From NCBI RefSeq assembly GCF_030766935.1, contig NZ_JASERL010000004.1:434001-498000 (forward strand): a stretch of DNA of 64,000 nucleotides, written 5' to 3'. The DNA is from Streptomyces sp. KL109B (GTDB lineage Bacteria > Actinomycetota > Actinomycetes > Streptomycetales > Streptomycetaceae). Under the pieces are notes generated by a model. The model searched no databases. It was not told where the DNA came from and saw only the letters and a list, made by a program, of their open reading frames with translations. The position numbers were made by a program, and so were the translations under genes. Each line of letters starts with the position of its first letter. The stretch's first letter is position 1. Positions 51,739 through 61,143 of this stretch are shown here, in pieces.

Positions 51739-53442
51739 GTGATCGACTTCCTCAACCGGAACATCTTCCAGCCCTATCCGGAACTCCTGGTCTTCCTCAC
51801 GGTCGCCTTCGGCTTCCTCTTCGGGAAGCTCCGCTACAAGGCCATCGCGCTCGGCTCCGTCACCGGCTGCCTCATCGCGGGCCTGCTGTTCGGCGCCTGG
51901 ACCGAGGTCGAGATCAACGGCACGGTGAAGAGCCTGTTCTTCATCATGTTTCTGTTCGCCCTCGGCTACAAGGTCGGCCCGCAGTTCTTCCGCGGCCTCA
52001 AGACGGACGGCCTGCCGCAGGTACTCAACGCCATCGTGGTCTGCGTATCCGGCCTGCTGATCTGCTGGGTCTTCGCGGCGATGCTCGGCTACGGCCCGGG
52101 GCTGTCCGCCGGACTCCTCGGCGGCGCGCTCACCCAGTCGGCCGTCATCGGTGTCGCGCAGGACGCCATCAGCACCCTGCCGGGCCTGTCCTCCGGGGCG
52201 GCCAAGCAGGAGGGGAACCTCGTCGCGATCGGCTACGCGGTGACGTATCCGCTCGGCACCATCCTGTGCGCGATGCTGCTGGCCAACATCCTGCCGAGGC
52301 TCTACAAGAAGGACCTCGCCGTCGAATCGGCGCAGCTGGCCAAGGAGTTGGACGCCCCCGACAACGACCCCGACCTCGCCGAGGGCTACTACGAGGTGGT
52401 GCTGCGCGCGTACACCATCCAGCGCCCCGACATCGTCGGCCGCACCATCGAGGACTTCGAGAACCAGCAGAAGGAGCTCGGCCACCGCATCTACCTCACC
52501 CGGGTGCGCCGCGACGGGAAGATCCTCGACCACGACCAGCAGACCGTGCTGCGCGAGGGCGATGTCGTCGCGGTCAGCGCGCTGCGCGGCTCCCTCGTCG
52601 ACTACGACGCCCGTACCCACATCGGCATGGAGACCGACGACGTAGAACTCCTCGGCTACGAGACGGAGACGCTGCACGTCGTCGCCTCGGAGAAGGCCCA
52701 ACTGGGCAAAACCATCGGCGAGTTGCGGCGCGAGCCGTTCATGGTCGGCGTCTACATCGACAAGATCTACCGGTCGGGCGCCGAATTCCCGTACCGGCTG
52801 TCCTCGAAGGTCGAACGCGGCGACACGCTCGTCCTCACCGGCCCCAAGCGCCTGGTGGACCCGGCGGGCGCGGCGCTCGGCAAGCCGGTGCCGACCTCGT
52901 TCGCCACCGACATGGTCTGGGTGGGCCTCGGCATCTTCCTCGGCGGCTGCATCGGCATCCCGGCGCTGACCGTGTCCGGCGTCCCGATCTCGCTGTCCAC
53001 GTCGGGCGGCGCGCTCATCATGGGCCTGGTCTTCGGCTACATCCGCGGCAAGTACCCGACGTACGGGAACGTGCCGCCCGGCGCCCAGTGGTTCATGGAC
53101 ACGCTCGGCCTGTGCATGTTCGTCGCCGTCGTCGGCATCAACGCGGGCCCGAGCTTCACCTCCGGGCTCTCCGAGGCGGGCTGGGGCCTGCTGGTCTTCG
53201 GCGCGGTCGCCACCGTCGTCCCACTGATCGTGGGCTTCCTGTTCGGCCACTACGTACAGAAGATCCGCTTCCCGATCCTGATGGGCGTACTCGCCGGCGG
53301 GCAGACCACCACCGCCGCGATCGGCGCGATCAACGAGTCCTCCCGCTCCCAGGTACCGACCCTCGGCTACACGATCCCGTACGCGGTCGGCAACGTCCTC
53401 CTCACGATCTGGGGCGCCGTGATCGTCCTCCTCCAACACTGA
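51739..53442 (+). CDS. AspT-family aspartate:alanine antiporter 2
   Basis: A 567-residue paralogue with the same layout: membrane part starting FQPYPELLVFLTVAFGFLFGKLRYKAIALGSVTG, central TrkA_C-like region (residues 210-390), and a membrane part ending TLGYTIPYAVGNVLLTIWG. GTG start at a GAGAGGACGG site. Two paralogues in tandem suggest either a heteromeric exchanger or two exchange specificities; sequence cannot decide. Confidence 0.9.
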   Translation: MIDFLNRNIFQPYPELLVFLTVAFGFLFGKLRYKAIALGSVTGCLIAGLLFGAWTEVEINGTVKSLFFIMFLFALGYKVGPQFFRGLKTDGLPQVLNAIVVCVSGLLICWVFAAMLGYGPGLSAGLLGGALTQSAVIGVAQDAISTLPGLSSGAAKQEGNLVAIGYAVTYPLGTILCAMLLANILPRLYKKDLAVESAQLAKELDAPDNDPDLAEGYYEVVLRAYTIQRPDIVGRTIEDFENQQKELGHRIYLTRVRRDGKILDHDQQTVLREGDVVAVSALRGSLVDYDARTHIGMETDDVELLGYETETLHVVASEKAQLGKTIGELRREPFMVGVYIDKIYRSGAEFPYRLSSKVERGDTLVLTGPKRLVDPAGAALGKPVPTSFATDMVWVGLGIFLGGCIGIPALTVSGVPISLSTSGGALIMGLVFGYIRGKYPTYGNVPPGAQWFMDTLGLCMFVAVVGINAGPSFTSGLSEAGWGLLVFGAVATVVPLIVGFLFGHYVQKIRFPILMGVLAGGQTTTAAIGAINESSRSQVPTLGYTIPYAVGNVLLTIWGAVIVLLQH

Positions 53443-53479
53443 GCCCGCGCAAGGAAGTTAAGGAAGTTAGGGAACCACC

Positions 53480-55132
53480 ATGACGAAGACGACGTTCACG
53501 CGCGAACAGATCCAGCAGTACGCCCAGCTCTCCCCCTTCGAGCTGAAGAACATCTTCATCGACCTCGCCGAGCAGGCGCAGGCCGACCAGCCGGGCCAGA
53601 AGGAGAAGTCCAGCCGCCAGATGCTCAACGCGGGCCGCGGCAACCCGAACTGGACGGCGACGGGCCCCCGCGAGGCGTTCTACGCGCTCGGCTACTTCGC
53701 CCTCGAAGAGTCGCGGCGCGTGTGGACGGCCGACAACCTCGGCGGGATGCCGGAGAAGCAGGGCGCGTACGAGCGCTTCGATGCGTTCGTGCGCCGCCAC
53801 CCGGACCTGCCGGGCATCGAACTCCTCGCGCAGTGCGTGCAGCACGCCATCCAGCGCTTCGGGTTCGACAAGGACGAGTGGGTGCACGAGCTGACGGACG
53901 GCATCACGGGCGACAACTACCCCGTGCCCGACCGGATGTTGACGCACGGCGAGCAGGTCGTACGCGGTTACCTGGCGGACGAGATGTTCGACAAGAAGGC
54001 GCCGCCCGGCAATCTGTCGCTGTTCGCCACCGAGGGCGGCACGGCCGCCATGTGCTACATCTTCGACTCCCTCATGAAGAACGGCCTGCTGAAGAAGGGC
54101 GACAAGATCGCCCTGATGGTCCCGGTCTTCACCCCGTACATCGAGATCCCCGAGCTCGACACCTACGAGTTCGACGTCACGTACATCTCGGCCAGCAAGT
54201 TCGCCGAGGCGGGCGTGCGCGAGTGGCGGTACCCGGAGGAGGAGGTCGCCAAGCTGGCGGACCCGGAGATCAAACTGGTCTGCCTGGTCAACCCCTCCAA
54301 CCCGCCGTCCCTGGCGCTGAGTACGCGCGTCGCGAACCAGATCAAGGAGATCGTCGCGACGGAGAACCCGAACCTGCTGCTGGTCACGGACGACGTGTAC
54401 GGCACGTTCGTGGAGGGCTTCCGCTCGATCGCCGCGGACCTCCCCCGGAACACGCTGCTCGTCTACTCGTACTCCAAGCACTACGGATGCACGGGCTGGC
54501 GCCTCGGCGTGATCGGCCTCAACGACGACAACATCATCGACGAGCGGATCGCCGCGCTCCCGCAGGAGGAGAAGGACCGCCTCGACAAGCGCTACGGCTC
54601 ACTGACCCTGGAGCCGGAGAAGATCAAGTTCATCGACCGCCTGGTCGCGGACTCCCGGCAGGTCGCGCTCAACCACACGGCGGGCCTGTCGCTCCCGCAG
54701 CAGGTGATGATGTCCCTCTTCTCCCTCTTCGACATGCTGGAGGAGGGCCAGGCGTACAAGGCCAAGATCCGCTCCATCGTCCAGCAGCGCCTCGACCTGC
54801 TCCTCGAAGGCGCCCAGATGAAGATCCACGAGGATCCCCACCGGGCCGCGTACTACATCGAGCTGGACCTCATGGCCGAGGCGGAACGCGTCCACGGCAA
54901 GCCCTTCGCCGAGTTCCTGGAGAAGAACTACGAGCCCGTCGACGCCCTGTTCCGCCTCGCCCAGCAGACGGGTGTGGTGCTGCTGAACGGTGGCGGGTTC
55001 GAAGGTCCCGAGTGGTCGGTCCGCGTCTCGCTCGCGAACCTCGACAACCTGGACTACCTGAAGATCGGCCACCATCTGCGGGGCATCTTCGACGACTACG
55101 CGGAGGAATGGCGAACAGCGTCGGCCTCGTAG
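53480..55132 (+). CDS. asdA: aspartate 4-decarboxylase
   Basis: A 550-residue PLP enzyme of fold type I that converts aspartate to alanine and CO2, with side aminotransferase activity. Family-like segments: LNAGRGNPNWTATGPREAFYALG, ATEGGTAAMCYIFDSL, VCLVNPSNPPSLALS, VTDDVYGTFVEGF, and the PLP Lys in YSYSKHYGCTGWRLG. GGGAACC precedes ATG. With the two antiporters it would form a proton-consuming, potential-generating cycle. Length matches the known enzyme. Confidence 0.94.
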   Translation: MTKTTFTREQIQQYAQLSPFELKNIFIDLAEQAQADQPGQKEKSSRQMLNAGRGNPNWTATGPREAFYALGYFALEESRRVWTADNLGGMPEKQGAYERFDAFVRRHPDLPGIELLAQCVQHAIQRFGFDKDEWVHELTDGITGDNYPVPDRMLTHGEQVVRGYLADEMFDKKAPPGNLSLFATEGGTAAMCYIFDSLMKNGLLKKGDKIALMVPVFTPYIEIPELDTYEFDVTYISASKFAEAGVREWRYPEEEVAKLADPEIKLVCLVNPSNPPSLALSTRVANQIKEIVATENPNLLLVTDDVYGTFVEGFRSIAADLPRNTLLVYSYSKHYGCTGWRLGVIGLNDDNIIDERIAALPQEEKDRLDKRYGSLTLEPEKIKFIDRLVADSRQVALNHTAGLSLPQQVMMSLFSLFDMLEEGQAYKAKIRSIVQQRLDLLLEGAQMKIHEDPHRAAYYIELDLMAEAERVHGKPFAEFLEKNYEPVDALFRLAQQTGVVLLNGGGFEGPEWSVRVSLANLDNLDYLKIGHHLRGIFDDYAEEWRTASAS

Positions 55133-55195
55133 GCCCCTCCGCCTCCGCCGTACCATCCACTTCCGCCACGACTGGCGCACTGAAGGGAGTTCGGC

Positions 55196-55564
55196 ATGCC
55201 AACACCCTGTACCCACGAGGAACGAGTAGCTGCTGCGCGCCTGCGACTGGGACAGGAATTCCAGATGTGGGTGTCGACGGGTGGGCGGAGCGGCCCGCAC
55301 CTGATTCCGGTGGCGTTCGTCGGCGACGACGGAGCCATCGTCACCGCGACCGGTGAGAGCAGCAGGACCGTTCGCAACCTTCGGGAGACCGGGCGGGCAC
55401 GCGTGGCGGTGGGCACGACGTCCGATGTGGTGATGGTCGACACGACGCTCGCTGGACTCGTGCCCGTTCCAGAGATCGCCACGGATGTCGCCGACCGCTT
55501 CGCAGCGGTCTCTCACGACCCACGGCAGCTGCCGGGCGAGTGGCTGTCGGAGCCGGTCGACTGA
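55196..55564 (+). CDS. PPOX-type split-barrel protein, C-terminus possibly truncated
   Basis: A 122-residue flavin- or F420-type oxidoreductase relative. The typical start THEERVAAARLRLGQEFQMWVST is followed by GPHLIPVAFVGDDGAIVTATGE and RARVAVGTTSDVVMVDTTLAG. Relatives run about 20-25 residues longer and end in RVQAWREANE...MRDG. After this stop, the +1 frame reads a weakly similar AEEAEETAMRD. This hints at an old frameshift, but the similarity is weak. Preceded by asdA by 63 bases. Confidence 0.7.
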   Translation: MPTPCTHEERVAAARLRLGQEFQMWVSTGGRSGPHLIPVAFVGDDGAIVTATGESSRTVRNLRETGRARVAVGTTSDVVMVDTTLAGLVPVPEIATDVADRFAAVSHDPRQLPGEWLSEPVD

Positions 55565-55630
55565 ACTCGACCGGCATCCAGGCGTCGCCGTCGATGCCGA
55601 GGAAGCCGAGGAAACAGCCATGAGAGACAA

Positions 55631-55673
55631 GAGCCCCGGCCGGGTGGGGGGATGTGGCTGCCGGCCGGGGCTC
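55631..55673. terminator. bidirectional terminator hairpin
   Basis: GAGCCCCGGCCGG and CCGGCCGGGGCTC form a perfect 13-bp stem with a 17-base G-rich loop between two convergent genes. Confidence 0.85.
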
Positions 55674-55709
55674 GCTCCCCCGTTTCTCAGTGGTCGGGCC
55701 GCCGAGTGG

Positions 55710-56732
55710 TCAGTTGAATTTCGCGAAGGCCTTCTGGAAGGCGTTCGCCTCCTGGTCGATCGAGCTGCACGTCGGCTGGGCCGCGTCGGAGGCGCCGCCC
55801 TCGCAGGCCTTGTCGCGGGTGGCGGACCACATGGACAGGCCGCCGAGGCCCTTCTCCTTCGCGAAGGAGACGAGCTGCGTGGCGTCCTCGACCTTGAAGA
55901 CCTCGGACGTGACGTCGTTGACGCCGATCATGGGGGTGATCGCGACGGCCTTCCAGGCGTCCGCGTCCGAGAGCCCGAGCGCCGACTTCACCTGCGCCTG
56001 CGTCGCGGTCGCCGCCTGCTCCGCGTAGTCGCCCATGTCGCCGCTGTACGACGCCCCGTAGTCCATCGTCATGATGTTGACGAGGTCGGGCGAGGCGCCG
56101 TTGTCCTTGGCGTTCTCGAGGAAGTTCACGCCGTCCTGGGTGAGGCCCTCGGGCATGACCGGCAGGGTGACCGAGACGTTCAGGTCGGGGTTGTCCTTCT
56201 GGAGCGTCGCGATCGCCTTCGCGCGCAGGGTGTTGGCCGCCGTGTCGGGCAGCGCGCCGCCCTCGATGTCGAAGTCGACCTTGGTGAGGTCGAAGGCGTC
56301 GACGACCTTCTGGTACGCCGCCGCCAGCTCGTCCGGCGACGAGCAGGCCTGCGCCAGCTCGGTGCCGGACGCGCCGCCGAAGGAGACCCGCACGTCGCCG
56401 CCCGCCGACCTCAAGTCGCCTATCTGCTGGGCCACTTCGTCGCTGCCGAGGTCGGTGGTGCCGCCCCACTTCGGGGCGCAGTCGCCGCCGGAGGTGACGA
56501 AGGCGAGGTTGTACTCCTTCACACCGGTGGCCTTGGCGGCGCCCGCCAGGTCGAACTTCGGGGTCAGCGACGTGTCGACGTACGGGGCGAACGTGGCGCC
56601 CGCGCCCGTCACTTCGGCGGACGCGCCCGAGGAGAAGAGGAACGCTCCGCCGCCCACGAGGGCCGCGGCCACGACGCCGCCCACCGCCTTCTTCCTGCCG
56701 CTGATCCTGCGCCGGTGCATGCTGCTGCTCAT
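55710..56732 (-). CDS. secreted GH18 chitinase
   Basis: A 340-residue exported enzyme cleaving chitin. The signal is a basic start and hydrophobic VVAAALVGGGAFLFSSGASA. The catalytic DxxDxDxE motif appears as DLTKVDFDIEGG. Other pieces: NLAFVTSGGDCAPKWGG, VRVSFGGASGTELA, and MTMDYGASYSGDMGDYA. No carbohydrate-binding module is joined. No chitinase direct-repeat or DasR-like box could be recognised upstream. Confidence 0.93.
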   Translation of the reverse strand: MSSSMHRRRISGRKKAVGGVVAAALVGGGAFLFSSGASAEVTGAGATFAPYVDTSLTPKFDLAGAAKATGVKEYNLAFVTSGGDCAPKWGGTTDLGSDEVAQQIGDLRSAGGDVRVSFGGASGTELAQACSSPDELAAAYQKVVDAFDLTKVDFDIEGGALPDTAANTLRAKAIATLQKDNPDLNVSVTLPVMPEGLTQDGVNFLENAKDNGASPDLVNIMTMDYGASYSGDMGDYAEQAATATQAQVKSALGLSDADAWKAVAITPMIGVNDVTSEVFKVEDATQLVSFAKEKGLGGLSMWSATRDKACEGGASDAAQPTCSSIDQEANAFQKAFAKFN

Positions 56733-56863
56733 CGCGTGCCTGCCTTAGGTCTACGTGGGGGGTGGACGCGCCCAGAAGGAAGCGAGGGCGCGGCAGCACG
56801 CTAGCGAGGCAGAACCCGGCAATTCGGGCAACAGGGAGGGGTGTTGAGGATCTTAGGGTTGGC

Positions 56864-58315
56864 TTAAGTGAGGGATCGGGACCGGTTAAAGGTCGATACC
56901 AATCCGTGCGCGACCGACTTCTTACGGCTGCCGTTCGCACCCTTGCGGTCCCGGCCACGCCGACCGTGCCCGCGCCGCCCCTGCGCCGGCCCGTGCCCCT
57001 CCAGCTGCAACCAGATCCGCACCTCGGTGCCGCCCAGCACGGACGACCCGATCCGTACGTCGCCGCCGGTGGACTCGGCGACCCGGCGCACGATGTCCAG
57101 GCCGAGACCGGTCGACCCGACCTCGGTCTCCTCCGCGCCACCGCCGCCGCCCTTGCCGCGCGCCATCGCGGCCTCCGGGTCGAGGATGCCGGGACCCGCG
57201 TCCGAGACCAGCACGATCACGGCGCCCTCGGCCCGGTGCACGTCCACCGCGAAGGCCGTGCCCTCCGGGGTGTGCCGGAACACGTTGCCGAGCAGCGCGT
57301 CGAGCGCGGCCGCCAACTCGCCGCGCGCCACCGGGATCCGTACGGGACGGTCGACACCCGCGACGCTCACCTTGCGGCCCTCGTCCTCGGCGAGCGCCGA
57401 CCAGAAGCCCATGCGCTCGCGGATCACCTCGGCGGCGTCGCAGCCGGCACCGGGCCCGGCGGCCACGGTCTGCGGCTTCGCGTCCCGCGCGGTCCGGATG
57501 ATGGTGTCGACCTCGTGCTCCAGCTGCTCCACGGCGGCCCGGGTCTGCTCGGCGGCGGCCCCGTCCCCGAGCGAGGCGGCATTGAGCCGCAGCACGGTGA
57601 GCGGCGTACGCAGCCGATGCGACAGGTCGGCGGCCAACTCCCGCTCATTGGCCAGCAGTTGCACCACCTGATCGGCCATCGAGTTGAACGCGACGGCCGC
57701 CAGCCGCAGCTCGGTCGGCCCGTCCTCCGGTACCCGCGCCCCCAGCTTCCCGTCCCCCAGGTCGTGCGCGGCCCCCACGAGCCGCTGCGCGGGCTGCACC
57801 ATCCGCCCGCCGAGCCGGTCCGCGACCGCCACGGACCCGATGATCAACGCGATGCCGACGCCGCCGAGCACGACCCACGCGGTCGTCACCCCATTGGTGA
57901 CCTCGTCCTCCGGCACGTACACCTCGACGACGGCGATCTTGCCGGTGCTGACGGCGATGGGCTGCAACCACACGGACCCACCGGGCACATCCACGACGGT
58001 GGCCTGCCGGATGTCGAGCCGGTCGGACCCGACCCGCTGCTTGCCGAGCCGGATCGCCTGATGCCCGCCGCCCGCGGGGACGTACACCGACATCCGGTCC
58101 TCCTCGCCGGTCTGCGCGGTGGCGAGGGCGCGGTCGAGCTGGTCGCGGTCGGTGGTGATGGAGAGGGTGGGGCCGATGGCGGCGGCGGTCCGCTCGGCGT
58201 TGGAGAAGGCCCGGTCCCGCGCCATCTCCTTGATCACGAGTCCGAGCGGTACGGCGAAGGCGACCACGACCATCGTCGTGACGGCGAGGCACACCTTGAC
58301 CAGCGCCCACCTCAC
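56864..58315 (-). CDS. sensor histidine kinase
   Basis: A 483-residue membrane kinase: short cytoplasmic start, first membrane segment (VKVCLAVTTMVVVAFAVPLGLVI, residues 5-27), an outside sensing region of about 120 residues, a second membrane segment (AWVVLGGVGIALIIGSVAV), HAMP-like linker, phosphoacceptor His in LAADLSHRLRTPLTVLRLN, and ATPase with NVFRHTPEG and STGLGLDIVRRVAESTGG. GTG overlaps the response-regulator stop (GTGA). The tail is basic. Ligand unknown. Confidence 0.93.
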   Translation of the reverse strand: MRWALVKVCLAVTTMVVVAFAVPLGLVIKEMARDRAFSNAERTAAAIGPTLSITTDRDQLDRALATAQTGEEDRMSVYVPAGGGHQAIRLGKQRVGSDRLDIRQATVVDVPGGSVWLQPIAVSTGKIAVVEVYVPEDEVTNGVTTAWVVLGGVGIALIIGSVAVADRLGGRMVQPAQRLVGAAHDLGDGKLGARVPEDGPTELRLAAVAFNSMADQVVQLLANERELAADLSHRLRTPLTVLRLNAASLGDGAAAEQTRAAVEQLEHEVDTIIRTARDAKPQTVAAGPGAGCDAAEVIRERMGFWSALAEDEGRKVSVAGVDRPVRIPVARGELAAALDALLGNVFRHTPEGTAFAVDVHRAEGAVIVLVSDAGPGILDPEAAMARGKGGGGGAEETEVGSTGLGLDIVRRVAESTGGDVRIGSSVLGGTEVRIWLQLEGHGPAQGRRGHGRRGRDRKGANGSRKKSVAHGLVSTFNRSRSLT

Positions 58316-59016
58316 GGCGAGGGCTCCGGATGCGGGGGCTCCAGCTTCACGCCGACGCCGCGCAGCGTGTGCAGATACCGCGGCCGCGCCGCGGTCTCCC
58401 CCAACTTCCTCCGCAGCCACGACAAATGCACATCAATGGTCTGATCGTCCCCGTACGACTGCTGCCACACCTCGGCGAGCAGCTCCTTCCGCGCGACGAC
58501 CACACCCGGCCGCCCGGCCAGAAAGGTCAACAGATCGAACTCCCGCCGCGTCAGATCGAGCGGCGCCCCATCCAGCTCGGCCTGCCGCCGCAACGGATCG
58601 ATCGACAGCCCGCCGACCTGGATCACCCGCGAGGGCGGCTCACCCCCCGCACTCCCGCGCGAGCGCCGCAGCACGGCGGCCATCCGCGCGGACAGATGCT
58701 CCGGCGAGAACGGCTTCGTCAGATAGTCGTCGGCACCGTCGTTCAGCAACCGCACTATCTCGGCCTCGTCGTCCCGCGCGGTGGCGATGATCACGGGTAC
58801 GTCGGTGATCCCCCGCAGCATCTTCAACGCCTCGGCGCCGTCCAGATCGGGCAGGCCAAGATCCAGGATCACCACGTCGAACCGGAAATGGGCGACCTCG
58901 CGCAGCGCCTCCAGAGCCGTGCCGACGCTGCGCACGGTGTGCGCGGCGTCGGTCAGGTGCCGGATGAGGGCTGAGCGTACGAACTGGTCGTCCTCGACCA
59001 CGAGCACACTTGCCAT
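58312..59016 (-). CDS. OmpR-family response regulator
   Basis: A 234-residue regulator, partner of the kinase. The receiver has DD at positions 9-10 (VLVVEDDQ), phospho-Asp in VVILDLGLPDLDG, and the conserved Lys in YLTKPFSPEHL. The winged helix DNA-binding domain is LTRREFDLLTFLAGRPG and DVHLSWLRRKLGETAARPRYLHTLRGVGVKL. First gene of the pair. Confidence 0.95.
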   Translation of the reverse strand: MASVLVVEDDQFVRSALIRHLTDAAHTVRSVGTALEALREVAHFRFDVVILDLGLPDLDGAEALKMLRGITDVPVIIATARDDEAEIVRLLNDGADDYLTKPFSPEHLSARMAAVLRRSRGSAGGEPPSRVIQVGGLSIDPLRRQAELDGAPLDLTRREFDLLTFLAGRPGVVVARKELLAEVWQQSYGDDQTIDVHLSWLRRKLGETAARPRYLHTLRGVGVKLEPPHPEPSP

Positions 59017-59116
59017 GGGACGGCACCGTACGCCATCCGGCGGTTTTCGGGCCTCTCTCGGGTGACCGAGGTCCGTACGGGACACGTGGGGCGGGTGTGG
59101 TGCAGTATGGCCCGCG

Positions 59117-59683
59117 ATGCACGAGACACCCGCGACGCCCCGCGCCCCGCACGCCGTCCGCCGACGGCTCGTGCACGGCGCGGCATGGCTGCTGGCCACG
59201 GGGGCCGCGGTGACGCTGTCGTGGTGGGGCGTGCACACGGTGATGGCGGGCACGGTGTACGACCCGCCGCAGGCGCTGCCGGTCGCCGCCACGGAGGACG
59301 AGCCCACGGCCACCCCACCGGTCTCCTCCTCGACCCATCGCCCGACCCCGTCCCCCGCAACGAAATCCCCCTCCCCGACCCACACAAAGCCGACATCCCT
59401 CACCCCCCGCCCGAGCACCACACCCCCGCCCTCCCCCACGTCCGGGTCCGACTCCGGGTCCGGCTCCGTGAAGAGCTACGCGACCTCGGGCGGCCGCGCG
59501 GTCTTCGACCTCAAGAAGACCTCCGCGACCCTGGTCTCGGCGACCCCGGCGGCCGGCTGGTCGGTCCAGGTCTGGAAACAGCCGACATGGATCCGCGTCG
59601 AATTCACCAAGGCCAACCAGAAGGTCTCCGCCTTCTGCACCTGGCACGACCACGAACCAACGGTCGAAATCGCAAAGTACTAA
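59117..59683 (+). CDS. membrane-anchored secreted protein with Pro/Thr/Ser linker
   Basis: A 188-residue protein. One membrane segment (about 25-45, WLLATGAAVTLSWWGVHTVMA), then a 60-residue Pro/Thr/Ser stretch, then a small outside domain (residues 115-188, GGRAVFDLKKTSATLVSATPAAGWSVQVWKQPTWIRVEF ... CTWHDHEPTVE). No known domain recognised. Divergent from the two-component genes, 100 bases apart, so it may be their target or sensor partner. Confidence 0.8.
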   Translation: MHETPATPRAPHAVRRRLVHGAAWLLATGAAVTLSWWGVHTVMAGTVYDPPQALPVAATEDEPTATPPVSSSTHRPTPSPATKSPSPTHTKPTSLTPRPSTTPPPSPTSGSDSGSGSVKSYATSGGRAVFDLKKTSATLVSATPAAGWSVQVWKQPTWIRVEFTKANQKVSAFCTWHDHEPTVEIAKY

Positions 59684-59705
59684 CCCCGCACCACGATGCG
59701 GCCCT

Positions 59706-59757
59706 TCAAGCCCCGCCGGCGCTTGAGGCGCGGGGCCCGGGGCAGAGCCCCGCGACG
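59706..59757. repeat. dispersed repeat, copy J
   Basis: AAGCCCCGCCGGCGCTTGAG plus CGGGGCCCGGGGCAGAGCCCCG in the convergent gap between the secreted protein and the spermidine-synthase-like gene. Confidence 0.75.
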
Positions 59758-59761
59758 TCGG

Positions 59762-60634
59762 CTAACGGAACACCGAGGGCGGCGGCGCCGGCGACGCCTT
59801 CGCCGACGCATCCGTCACCGCCCCCACCCCACCCGTAAACCCCACAAGCTCCCGCCCCCACTCCACCCGCCCCGGATGCGAATCCCCCGCCACCCTCCGC
59901 GTCAACTCCCCCACCGGCAACGGCAAAGCGCCGGCCACCAACACCGCGTTCCCGAACCTCTTCCCCCGCCACACCACCGGATCCGCCACCACCGCGACCT
60001 CGGGAAAGACCGCCCCCGCCGTGGCCACCTGCCCCCGCAGATACGTCAGCGGCGGCCCGTCCGCGACATTGGCGACGTACGTCCCCGTCCCCCGCAACAC
60101 CCTCCGCACCTCGCCGAGGAACTCCGTACTGGTCAGATGCCCCGGCGTCCGCGCCCCACTGAACACATCGGCCACGATCACATCCGCCCAGTCGTCGGGC
60201 AGCCTGCCGAGCGCCTCCCGCGCGTCGGCGGTACGCACCCGGATCCGCTGCCCGGGATCCAACGGCAGCGCGCCCCGCACGAGTTGGACCAGCGCCCCGT
60301 CCCGCTCCACGACCTGCTGCGTGGACCGGGGCCGGGTGGCGGCGACGTACCGCGCCAGCGTGAACGCCCCGCCACCGAGGTGCACGGCCTGCACGGGGCG
60401 CCCCGGCTCGGCGGCCAGGTCGATGACGTGGCCTATTCGCCGCTGGTACTCGAACGACAGGTACGCCGGGTCGTCGAGGTCCACGTACGACTGCGGCGCA
60501 CCGTCCACAAGGAGCGTCCACCCCGCCGCCCGGTCCCGGTCGGGCACGAGCTCCGCGAGCCCCCCGTCGACCTTCTCGACGACGGCCTCCCGCACCGCGC
60601 GCCCGCGCCCCTGCTTCCCTCGTGACCTTGCCAT
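59762..60634 (-). CDS. spermidine-synthase-like methyltransferase-fold protein
   Basis: A 290-residue protein of the spermidine synthase superfamily: VDGAPQSYVDLDDPAYLSFEYQRRIGHVIDL, then the nucleotide loop AVHLGGGAFTLARYVAATRP, VRTADAREALGRLPDDWADVIVADVFSG and VRRVLRGTGTYVANVADG. Cytoplasmic, without the membrane half found in some actinobacterial relatives. Whether it makes polyamines is unknown; many such actinobacterial proteins are not spermidine synthases. Confidence 0.85.
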   Translation of the reverse strand: MARSRGKQGRGRAVREAVVEKVDGGLAELVPDRDRAAGWTLLVDGAPQSYVDLDDPAYLSFEYQRRIGHVIDLAAEPGRPVQAVHLGGGAFTLARYVAATRPRSTQQVVERDGALVQLVRGALPLDPGQRIRVRTADAREALGRLPDDWADVIVADVFSGARTPGHLTSTEFLGEVRRVLRGTGTYVANVADGPPLTYLRGQVATAGAVFPEVAVVADPVVWRGKRFGNAVLVAGALPLPVGELTRRVAGDSHPGRVEWGRELVGFTGGVGAVTDASAKASPAPPPSVFR

Positions 60635-60675
60635 TCACCCATTATCGACGCGCCCGCACGGATCGGCTCATCGGT

Positions 60676-61143
60676 TCAACGGCAGTTGTCCGCCGCCTCG
60701 ATCATGCGGGCCGCCTCGTCGAGCGCGGCCCGCAGCACCGCGGGGTCGGTGACGAGGTCCGTGGGCTGCTCGGCGGGGTCGGGCGGCAGCAGCCAGTCCG
60801 TGCCCTCGCCCGGCGGCTCCGGCCGCGGCCCCGGCGGCAGCGCGAGGCCGCGCCCCTCCGTGTGCGTGCAGTCGCTGCCCGGCAGGTCCCAGCCGTCCGC
60901 GGTGCCGGGCGGGACGAGGAAGCCGAGGGTGTCGCCGCCCCCGTCGTGCAGCACCGGACCAACCGTTTCCGTACGGTCCCGGCGCAGGATGTCGACCGCC
61001 TCAAGGCCCTGCCTGGCCGGCACCGTGACCAGATCGCAGTCGCCCGGCGGCGGCTCGCTGGACTCCTCGCTCGGCCGATGTCGTGCCGTCGTGGTCGTCG
61101 GAGTCGTCGGAAGTGACGTCATGGGCTGGGACGCGTCCAACAC
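60676..61143 (-). CDS. conserved hypothetical protein divergent from XRE regulator
   Basis: A 155-residue protein. GTG at a strong GAGGAGGGG site chosen; an ATG seven codons in is the alternative. It ends with a helical DPAVLRAALDEAARMIEAADNCR. In between is PPGDCDLVTVPARQGLEAVDILRRDRTETVGPVLHDGGGDTLGFLVPPGTADGW, which looks like a compact beta domain, and a Pro-rich run. No known family recognised. Divergent pairing with an XRE/TPR regulator is often seen for Streptomyces regulatory pairs. Confidence 0.7.
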   Translation of the reverse strand: MLDASQPMTSLPTTPTTTTARHRPSEESSEPPPGDCDLVTVPARQGLEAVDILRRDRTETVGPVLHDGGGDTLGFLVPPGTADGWDLPGSDCTHTEGRGLALPPGPRPEPPGEGTDWLLPPDPAEQPTDLVTDPAVLRAALDEAARMIEAADNCR

